In this document: piece after piece, positions 6,501 to 12,111 of the stretch
Numbering within the stretch: the first letter of the stretch is position 1
How the letters are laid out: the number at the start of each line of letters is the position of its first letter
From: DATKXU01 sp035528905
GTDB lineage: Bacteria; Armatimonadota; UBA5829; DTJY01
DNA length: 12,111 bases
Reading direction: 5' to 3'
Assembly (NCBI GenBank): GCA_035528905.1
Contig: DATKXU010000050.1
Span: forward strand, 1-12,111
Translations under genes and position numbers: made by a program
Notes under the pieces: generated by a model
Databases searched by the model: none
Seen by the model: only the letters and a program-made list of their open reading frames with translations
What the model was told of the DNA's origin: nothing

Positions 6501-7788
6501 CCACCCTCTTTCCAAGCAGGTTCTTCCGGAATCGCCCTTCTTTGCCTTTCAGCATGTCGGACAGCGACTTGAGCGGTCTGTTGTTCGATCCGACGACAGG
6601 GCGAGCCCGGCGGCCGTTATCAATCAGGGCATCCACGGCCTCCTGCAGAAGCCTCTTCTCATGGTTAACGATGGACTCCGGCGCGCGGATTTCCATGATC
6701 TTCTTCAGGCGGTTATTCCTGTTTATGATGCGACGGTACAGGTCGTTCAGGTCGGATGTTGCGAACCGGCCGCCGTCGAGCTGCACCATCGGTCGAAGCT
6801 CGGGCGAGATGACCGGAACCGCTTCCAATATCATCCATTCCGGGCGGCTCTTGGAATTGATAAACGCCTCGACGACTTCCAGTCTCTTGACGGCGCGAGC
6901 ACGCTTCGGCCCCTGGGTGTTGCTGATCTCCTGCCGCAACTCACGAGCCAAGCGGTCAAGATCAACCTCCTGAACCAGCTCTTTGATCCCCGCGGCGCCG
7001 AGGCCGACCTTCACCAGGCCGGCCATGTCTCTCTCGAGCCTGGTAGAGAGCATCTCCATGAGACGCTCGAGAGATCTGAACTGGTCCTCTGTGACCAACT
7101 GCCGCTTCTCTATGATCTCCAGTAGCTTGAGTGCCTGGGACACCTCCTCGATTCGATCAGCGGCACCGCGCTCTTCCACCTTTATGCGGTCGGCGAGCTG
7201 CTTCTTCACCTCCGCCGATGTCTCCTCGGCCTCATCAACCTCTTTTAGCTCCTTGGTCGCGCTGCGGCGAGCACCGGCTATGGCGGACTCCTTCGCCTCC
7301 TCGATTCCAGCTATCTCGGCGCTGACTGCTCCTCGGATGTCCTCCAGCTCGCTGTTGATCCGCGCTCTGTCGACACCGGTAACGATGGAGGAAGCGAAGT
7401 AAATGACCTTCTCCAATGGCTTTGGAGAGATGTCCAGGATCAGGCTCAGCGGGCTCGGGACACCCTTGAGATACCAAATATGGCACACAGGCGCCGCCAG
7501 CTCGATGTGGCCCATCCTCTCGCGGCGCACTTTCGACCTCGTGACCTCAACGCCGCAGCGATCGCAGACTATGCCCTTGAACTTCACCTTCTTGTACCGA
7601 CCGCAGTGGCATTCCCAGTCCTTCACAGGGCCGAATATCCGCTCGCAGAACAAGCCATCACGCTCCGGCTTGAACGTGCGGTAGTTGATCGTCTCCGGCT
7701 TCCTTACTTCGCCGCACGACCAGGCTCGTATCTGCTCCGGCGATGCAATCCCTATGCGAATTCTGTCAAAAGTACTCGCATCCGTCAT
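3598..7788 (-). CDS. rpoC: DNA-directed RNA polymerase subunit beta'
   Basis: Beta' forms the clamp and carries the catalytic Mg site of RNA polymerase. The product is 1396 aa against about 1200 in Bacillus. The N-terminal zinc site is Cys60, 62, 75 and 78. A long charged, Ala/Glu/Lys-rich helical region follows at 145-255. Next come VISPELRPMVQLDGGRFA (from 326), VDYSGRSVIVVGP (429-441) and the catalytic NADFDGDQMAV (540-550; Asp542, 544, 546). The second zinc site is Cys871, 945, 952 and 955. The bridge helix/trigger region runs from about 830, with GIIAAQSIGEPGTQITMRTF (973-992) and His993. The trigger loop is interrupted by about 50 helical residues (1008-1060) before RVVELFEARRPKG. The tail (1350-1396) is Ala/Glu-rich. 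The ATG overlaps the rpoB TGA as ATGA, with GGGAGG upstream, so translation is probably coupled. No terminator is visible after the stop. Confidence 0.98.
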   Translation of the reverse strand: MTDASTFDRIRIGIASPEQIRAWSCGEVRKPETINYRTFKPERDGLFCERIFGPVKDWECHCGRYKKVKFKGIVCDRCGVEVTRSKVRRERMGHIELAAPVCHIWYLKGVPSPLSLILDISPKPLEKVIYFASSIVTGVDRARINSELEDIRGAVSAEIAGIEEAKESAIAGARRSATKELKEVDEAEETSAEVKKQLADRIKVEERGAADRIEEVSQALKLLEIIEKRQLVTEDQFRSLERLMEMLSTRLERDMAGLVKVGLGAAGIKELVQEVDLDRLARELRQEISNTQGPKRARAVKRLEVVEAFINSKSRPEWMILEAVPVISPELRPMVQLDGGRFATSDLNDLYRRIINRNNRLKKIMEIRAPESIVNHEKRLLQEAVDALIDNGRRARPVVGSNNRPLKSLSDMLKGKEGRFRKNLLGKRVDYSGRSVIVVGPELKLHQCGLPKEMALELFKPFVMKTLVEKNYTSNIKTAKRMIDRMRPEVWDALEEVISEHPVMLNRAPTLHRLGIQAFEPVLVDGKAIQIHPLVCHAFNADFDGDQMAVHVPLSISAQAEARILMLSSHNLFSPADGHPIVAPIQDIVLGCYYLTQKKEGKLFPEVFAAPEEAILAYEFGLVDLHAPIRVRWRDSDGKAEIREITPGRLIVSRILPEDMRPVDQVLNKKAISDLVAECHRLHGEAETIRVLDDLKDIGFRYASLAGVTVSMTDMDIPAKREEVIAQTEQAVERTNQQYRRGLITQGERKQKVLELWTEASESIAEAILENIDPFNPIFMITDSGARGSQKQITQLSGMRGLMSDPFGNLIEDLPIKSNFHEGLSVLEYFISTHGARKGLADTALRTADAGYLTRRLVDVAQDVIVRAEDCGTTQGIYVSEIIEEGDVVETPFERIRGRCALEPVVDPNTGEILVEANEEISDDMAAKIEELGIKRVGIRSPLTCELRQGICSRCYGRDMAVGKLVETGVAVGIIAAQSIGEPGTQITMRTFHTGGVAGKYLTGVAEVKKKKQESLRELHDDIRRGLVSLEEDVEGMERERVRAVQAVLKVLEDQVRGLLRVVELFEARRPKGQAIITEVAGNVVDIETKGLKRVVIHNKHATSQIAELVGGDLAEDILAQDGEVAFRAGTTINEKIGRKIRDTGVQEVTLRKTHLVPYRGNLEVNVGDDVEAGDRLTEGPLDPHKVLELRGVRGVMDYLVREIQSVYKSQGVSINDKHIEVIVRQMLKRRRIRTVGDTKFLPGQIADRFEFEDENVRVREIDPPGTEASADWVLLGITEASLATESFLSAASFQKTTKVLTEAAVRGKRDNLVGLKENVIIGRLIPAGTGLPVYRAVEVEAIGGQLQQPSVVREAYEAGELLPIAALASAEGAESPQLVEDEAAVAADAASENAI

Positions 7789-10700
7789 ATCGCGTCCTCC
7801 CTGATCTCTCCAGTCGACTCGACCAGTTGTCTGCGTCTTCGAATGAGCGCCTGGCGCGAGTCGCTCTCGGAGGACTCTTCTTCCTTATCTTTCAAGTCTA
7901 TCTCTCTGTCTCTATCGTCCTCGACCGTCACCTTAAGGCTGAGGCTTTGCATCTCGTTCACCAGAATCTTGAAGGACTCTGGAACGCCGGGCTCAAGCAT
8001 GCTGTCGCCTTTCACGATGGATTCGTAGGTCTTCACGCGCCCAAGGACGTCGTCCGATTTGACGGTGAGTATCTCCTGGAGCGTGTAGGCCGCGCCGTAG
8101 GCTTCCAGCGCCCAGACTTCCATCTCGCCGAACCGCTGGCCGCCGAACTGAGCCTTCCCGCCCAGCGGCTGCTGCGTGACGAGTGAGTACGGACCCGTGG
8201 AGCGCGCGTGTATCTTATCGTCCACCAGGTGGGCCAGCTTCATCATATACATGTAACCCACCGTGACCGGCTGGTTATAGAATCCACCGCTCATGCCGTC
8301 TACCAGCCGACACTTCCCGGTGTTCTCATCTATGCCTGCGCGGCTCCAGACGATCCCTCGAATTCGATCAGTTATTTGGTTCAGCTTATAGCGCTTCGAA
8401 GCAGGCTTCAGCTTGACATCTTCGCCACTCTCCTCCGCCTCCTGGATACGGCCGACCTCCGCATCGTACCCCTCCGGATCCATCACCGGCGGTGCATTCA
8501 CAATCCGGCTGACGTCCTCAAGCTCCTTGGCCGACAGCTCAGAGAGCTTCGACTGAATCTTGCCGATCATCGAATCCACATCCTCACCCGGCTCGAAGGA
8601 CAGGTCGAGCTTCAGCTCCGTGTTGACGTAGTCTCGGAGCCTGTCGTCCCTAACCTTCTTGGCGAGCTTGTCGAGCTCCACTAGTATGTCGGCCTCTTTC
8701 GCGCCCTGGAAGATCGGGTTAATGTATGCCCCGCCGAGATTGCCGGCAACGAGGCCGAGATGGGTTTCGAGAATCTGGCCGATATTCATTCGCGACGGAA
8801 CGCCGAGCGGATTCAGAACCATGTCCACCGGAGTCCCGTCGGGCAGGAACGGCATGTCCTCCTCGGGAACGATCTTCGAGATGACCCCTTTATTTCCGTG
8901 CCGGCCTGCGAGCTTGTCGCCCTCCATCACTTTCCGCTTCTGGGCTATATAGACTCTGACGAGCTGATTGACGCCGGCCATGAGCTCGTCGCCGGGGAGG
9001 CGTTCGAGTTCGCCGTCGCACCGGTCGCAGATCGTCCTGTCCGGACGCCTGCTGAAGTTGAAAATCGTCTCGCACCGGGAGCACTTGTACTTGAATCTGG
9101 AGAAGACCTTGGTGTCTATGACCTTCCCCTTTTCTCCGTGGGGGACGCGGAGCGATACATCGCGCGTTTCCTCGGCCTTCTTGCCAAAGATGGCGATAAT
9201 CAGTCTCTCTTCGGCGGTCAACTCGCCCTGCCCTTTTGGAGCAACCTTGCCGACAAGTATATCCTCCGGAACGACTTCGGCGCCGATGCGGATGATGCCA
9301 TTCTCGTCTAGATCCTTCAGCACATCCTCGCCGACGTTAGGGATGTCGCGGGTGACCTCTTCCGGACCGAGCTTTGTATCGCGGGCCTCCACCTCGTACT
9401 TCTCGATATGTATGGAGGTGAAAATGTCATCCTTGGCCAGACGCGAGCTGATGACGATGGCATCTTCGTAGTTGTAGCCGTTCCAGGGAACGAAGGCGAC
9501 GACGACATTCTGCCCCAGCGCCAACTCGCCTCCGGAGGTGCAGGGACCGTCCGCGATCACGTCGCCCACCCGCACACGCTGGCCAAGCTTGGCTAGCGGC
9601 TTCTGTGTGATGCATGTTGCCTGGTTCGAGCGAACCATGTTCATAAGGCGGTATTCGTCGGTGCCGCCGTCGCGCCTCAGGACGGTTATCTGCTCAGCGG
9701 TGACACGTTTCACAATACCATCCCGCTTTGCAGTAACCACACCGCCGGAGTCTATGGCCGCTCTGCGCTCGACGCCGGTCTTCACCATAGGCGCGCAGCT
9801 CCGAAGCAGCGGAACCGCCTGCCTCTGCATGTTCGACCCCATGAGGGCCCGGTTGGCATCGTCATTTTCCAGGAACGGGATCAGGGCGGCCGCCACGCTG
9901 AAAACCTGCATCGGCGAGACATCCATGTAGTCCACTACGTTCGCCGGCACAGTGGGGTACGTGCCGCCGTGACGGACTGTGACGTGCGCCTCGGTGATGT
10001 GTCCATCCTCGCCGACGGGGGTATTGGCAGGAGCGATATGGTAATGATCCTCCTCATCCGCGATCAAGTGGTGGATTTCGCCTGTCACCCGGCCGTTAAT
10101 CACCCGCCTATAGGGCGTCCTGATGAACCCAAATTCGTCCACTCCGGCTTGGATTGCGAGATAGCCGATCAGGCCGATATTGGGGCCTTCCGGCGTCTCA
10201 ATAGGGCAAATCCTGCCGTAGTGCGAATGGTGAACGTCCCTGACTTCCAGCTTAGCGCTCTGCCTGCTGAGACCGCCCGGGCCAAGCGCGCTGAGCCGCC
10301 GCTTATGCGTCAGCTCGGCCAGCGGGTTCGTCTGGTCCATGAACTGCGAGAGCTGGCTGCTGCCAAAGAAGCTCCTAATACTGGCGGAAATGGGCTTCAC
10401 CGAAAGCACGACTTGCGGAATAATGTTCTCAGACTCCAGGCTGGTCATGCGCTCTTTGGCTACCTTCTCCATTCGCAGGAAGCCCATCCGGAGCTGGCTC
10501 TGCAGCAGCTCGCCAACCGAGCGGACCCTCTTGTTTTCGAGGTGGTCAATATCATCGGTTGAGCCAACGCCGCTGCTGAGAGCGATGATGTAGCGGATAA
10601 TGCTGATGAGATCCTCTTTGGTAATCGTGCGGACACTCAGCGGTAGGCGCAGGCCAAGCTTCTTGTTCAACTTATGGCGGCCAACTTTGGCAAGATCATA

Positions 10701-11849
10701 GCGGCGCGCGTCGAAGAAGATCGAGGTCATCAGGCTTTTGGCGCTCTCGATGGTTGCCGGATCGCCCGGCCTGATCTTGCGGTAGATATCGAGCAGCGCC
10801 TCTTCTTTCGAGTGCGTCGGGTCCTGGCTTAGAGTGCTCTCCACATACTTGTTGACGCTGAAGACTTCTATCTCGGCCAGCCCCATGTTCTCGATCTTCC
10901 TGGCTACCTCTTTTTCGATCCCTCCATACGCTTTAAGGATAGGCTTCCCTGTCTTGGGATCAACCATGTCCTCGACGACCCGCATCCCCAGGAGTTCATC
11001 CCTCGTGGGATTCTGGATGACCCGGCGCTCGCCGAACAACTCAACTATGTCGCCGGTGGTATCCGCAGGGGTGGACGCCCTATGCGCAGCAACGCCCTCT
11101 GTGGAGAGAGTCGCCTTGCCGATCTTCTTCATCATGGAGGCATCCACCGTACGCCCGGCGTCGGCCAGAACTTCTCCCGTCGCCACGTCCACCAATGGGG
11201 CGGCGACAGTGCGTCCTTCGGCCTCGCTCGTGGGAACCATCTCCACCTCTGGGCAAGCCGCTTGAAACATGCTCAACGCACGGAGCAGGGTAGTCAACGG
11301 GAACTTCTTGGCTTGGTGGATGCGAACCGTAATGACGTCGTTCGCATCTGTTTCGATGTCAAGCCATGCTCCGTCATTCGGGATAATGGTGGCGAAATAC
11401 AGCACTCTGCCGCTGAAGTCCAGAGTATCCCTGAAGTACACTCCGGGCGAACGGGCCAGTTGGCTGACGACGACACGTTCTGCGCCATTGATGACGAATG
11501 TTCCTTTCTCCGTCATCAATGGGAGGTCGCCAAGGTAGACTTCGGATTCCATAACCTCCCTGCCGGCCTCAGTGAGGCGGACTTTCGCCTTGATGGGCGC
11601 CTCGTAGGTCATGTCGCGATCGCGGCAATCTTCTATGCTGTACTTGGGCTCGCCCAGTGTATAGTCGAGCAGCTCGAGCGAGATACTGCCTGTGAAGTCG
11701 TAGATAGGCGAGAAGCTGTGAAACAGCTCGCGAAGACCTTCTCGCAGAAACCACCCATAGGAACTGAGCTGGATATCGACGAGATTGGGAACGGGGAACT
11801 CCGCCAGAGCCGTGGGGGTACGGCTGTAAGAATGTTGAAACGCTTTCAT
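7785..11849 (-). CDS. rpoB: DNA-directed RNA polymerase subunit beta
   Basis: Beta forms the second half of the catalytic cleft of RNA polymerase and the rifampicin pocket. The product is 1354 aa, longer than in Bacillus and close to E. coli. The protrusion starts with PNLVDIQLSSYGWFLREGL (from 21). The lobe carries two DxxTGxxL modules at about 219-332. The rifampicin region (494-562) includes SSQLSQFMDQTNPL, HKRRLSALGPGG and PIETPEGPNIG; Gln502, Asp505, His515 and Ser520 match the sensitive state. Active-site lysines are Lys979 and Lys987 in DKLAGRHGNKG. A four-cysteine insert lies at 918-953 (Cys923, 926, 941, 944) and another insert at about 1066-1176. The C-terminal clamp segment GPYSLVTQQPLGGKAQFGGQ follows at 1219-1238. 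The tail is acidic then Arg-rich. GAGGAGGG (11861-11854) precedes the ATG. The product pairs with beta', encoded by the overlapping rpoC. Confidence 0.98.
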   Translation of the reverse strand: MKAFQHSYSRTPTALAEFPVPNLVDIQLSSYGWFLREGLRELFHSFSPIYDFTGSISLELLDYTLGEPKYSIEDCRDRDMTYEAPIKAKVRLTEAGREVMESEVYLGDLPLMTEKGTFVINGAERVVVSQLARSPGVYFRDTLDFSGRVLYFATIIPNDGAWLDIETDANDVITVRIHQAKKFPLTTLLRALSMFQAACPEVEMVPTSEAEGRTVAAPLVDVATGEVLADAGRTVDASMMKKIGKATLSTEGVAAHRASTPADTTGDIVELFGERRVIQNPTRDELLGMRVVEDMVDPKTGKPILKAYGGIEKEVARKIENMGLAEIEVFSVNKYVESTLSQDPTHSKEEALLDIYRKIRPGDPATIESAKSLMTSIFFDARRYDLAKVGRHKLNKKLGLRLPLSVRTITKEDLISIIRYIIALSSGVGSTDDIDHLENKRVRSVGELLQSQLRMGFLRMEKVAKERMTSLESENIIPQVVLSVKPISASIRSFFGSSQLSQFMDQTNPLAELTHKRRLSALGPGGLSRQSAKLEVRDVHHSHYGRICPIETPEGPNIGLIGYLAIQAGVDEFGFIRTPYRRVINGRVTGEIHHLIADEEDHYHIAPANTPVGEDGHITEAHVTVRHGGTYPTVPANVVDYMDVSPMQVFSVAAALIPFLENDDANRALMGSNMQRQAVPLLRSCAPMVKTGVERRAAIDSGGVVTAKRDGIVKRVTAEQITVLRRDGGTDEYRLMNMVRSNQATCITQKPLAKLGQRVRVGDVIADGPCTSGGELALGQNVVVAFVPWNGYNYEDAIVISSRLAKDDIFTSIHIEKYEVEARDTKLGPEEVTRDIPNVGEDVLKDLDENGIIRIGAEVVPEDILVGKVAPKGQGELTAEERLIIAIFGKKAEETRDVSLRVPHGEKGKVIDTKVFSRFKYKCSRCETIFNFSRRPDRTICDRCDGELERLPGDELMAGVNQLVRVYIAQKRKVMEGDKLAGRHGNKGVISKIVPEEDMPFLPDGTPVDMVLNPLGVPSRMNIGQILETHLGLVAGNLGGAYINPIFQGAKEADILVELDKLAKKVRDDRLRDYVNTELKLDLSFEPGEDVDSMIGKIQSKLSELSAKELEDVSRIVNAPPVMDPEGYDAEVGRIQEAEESGEDVKLKPASKRYKLNQITDRIRGIVWSRAGIDENTGKCRLVDGMSGGFYNQPVTVGYMYMMKLAHLVDDKIHARSTGPYSLVTQQPLGGKAQFGGQRFGEMEVWALEAYGAAYTLQEILTVKSDDVLGRVKTYESIVKGDSMLEPGVPESFKILVNEMQSLSLKVTVEDDRDREIDLKDKEEESSESDSRQALIRRRRQLVESTGEIREDAI

Positions 11850-11853
11850 GCAG

Positions 11854-11861
11854 CCCTCCTC
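11854..11861 (-). promoter_or_regulatory. rpoB ribosome binding site
   Basis: GAGGAGGG on the minus strand, 4 nt before the rpoB ATG. It is a strong Shine-Dalgarno match and confirms the start MKAFQHSYSR. The transcript leader from the predicted promoter would be only about 25 nt, so there is no room for a structured leader of the kind seen before rpsL. Confidence 0.8.
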
Positions 11862-11879
11862 AATCCGACACGAAATATT

Positions 11880-11908
11880 ATTCTAGCAGGCACCCGCACG
11901 TTTGTCAA
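11880..11908 (-). promoter_or_regulatory. Sigma70-type promoter for rpoBC
   Basis: The minus strand shows TTGACA (11908-11903), a 17-nt spacer and TAGAAT (11885-11880). The -35 is perfect, the -10 has one mismatch and the spacing is optimal. Transcription should begin near 11873, giving a leader of about 25 nt. A promoter directly in front of rpoB means rpoBC is not strictly dependent on an rplJL operon upstream, none of which is visible within this window. Confidence 0.85.
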
Positions 11909-11947
11909 CGAAAATTTGCGGCGAATTTTGCGAAACCGCCGAAAAAT
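11909..11947 (-). promoter_or_regulatory. A/T tracts upstream of the rpoB -35 (possible UP element)
   Basis: On the minus strand, just upstream of TTGACA, lie AAATTTT, CAAAATT and AATTTTT blocks separated by GC-rich segments at spacings of roughly 13-18 nt. Such A/T tracts in a GC-rich region beside a strong promoter are typical of binding sites for the RNA polymerase alpha C-terminal domain. They also form imperfect repeats of a GCGAATTTTGCG-like core. Function is inferred from position and composition. Confidence 0.4.
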
Positions 11948-11973
11948 TCACAGAGGCGGACTTCCAGACCGCG

Positions 11974-12111
11974 GGTAGTGTCAACCCTTTTGTGTAAAAT
12001 GGCGAATTGGTTTCAGCTCCCAACGCTTGTTGAACGAATCGAATACGGCGAAGATGACCCGATCGCAGCTGGCCTTGTTTGCAAAGCAACTCATCGGTCG
12101 GGTCCTGCGCC
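11974..12111. mobile_element. Possible end of an IS256-family insertion sequence (runs off right edge)
   Basis: The plus strand from 11974 reads GGTAGTGTCAACCC followed by TTTTGTGTAAAA, ending at 11999. IS256-family termini are about 26 bp long and share an inner TTGTGTAAAA block, which matches in sequence and position. Inside it, reading frames stay open to the window edge: a plus-strand frame with ATG at 12054 (MTRSQLALFAKQLIGRVLR) and one with ATG at 11999 (MANWFQLPTLVERIEYGEDD). A minus-strand frame ending within the terminus at about 11982 is also possible. None is long enough to recognise as transposase, so orientation is unknown. The other end and the target duplication are not visible. 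Confidence 0.35.

Noticed and set aside
10164..10370. Possible rifampicin-resistance changes in beta
   Set aside because: The key residues (Gln502, Asp505, His515, Ser520) match the drug-sensitive state.
11883..12089. Minus-strand 68-codon frame upstream of rpoB
   Set aside because: It runs through the rpoB promoter -35 and the putative mobile-element terminus and has no recognisable features.

Overview
The window is a bacterial housekeeping locus of moderately high GC. Six genes for transcription and translation all lie on the minus strand, read from right to left: rpoB (beta), rpoC (beta'), rpsL (S12), rpsG (S7), fusA (EF-G) and the first 42 codons of tuf (EF-Tu), which runs off the left edge. 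This is the joined rif (rpoBC) plus str (rpsL-rpsG-fusA-tuf) arrangement known from many bacteria. No plus-strand gene is convincing. The one possible exception is a mobile-element end in the last ~140 bases at the right edge.

The organism cannot be named securely. rpoB and rpoC are separate, rpoC is not split as in cyanobacteria, and the proteobacterial beta' SI3 domain is absent. The subunits (1354 and 1396 aa) are longer than those of Bacillus and carry their own insertions. This fits a lineage among the Terrabacteria-like phyla. Armatimonadota is my best guess, an inference from general sequence flavour and not a demonstrated placement.

Layout: 11850-12111 is the rpoB upstream region, with a near-consensus sigma70-type promoter, A/T tracts and, further out, a sequence resembling an IS256-family terminus. 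7785-11849 is rpoB. 3598-7788 is rpoC, overlapping the rpoB stop by 4 nt (ATGA). 3250-3597 is a 348-nt gap with a second near-consensus promoter and a ~256-nt leader that contains an intrinsic terminator ahead of rpsL, suggesting attenuation of the str genes. 2878-3249 is rpsL, 2392-2862 rpsG, 227-2323 fusA (GTG start) and 1-128 the tuf start. GC-rich hairpins without U tracts lie between rpsG and fusA and between fusA and tuf.

The genes make the RNA polymerase core and key translation components (two 30S proteins and the two main elongation factors), so co-expression balances transcription and translation capacity. I see no defence, CRISPR, phage or biosynthetic system. The most interesting signals are lineage-specific RNA polymerase insertions (a four-cysteine zinc-ribbon-like insert in beta, a helical insert in the beta' trigger loop, and a further beta insert), the attenuator-like rpsL leader, and an S12 residue identical to a classical streptomycin-resistance substitution.
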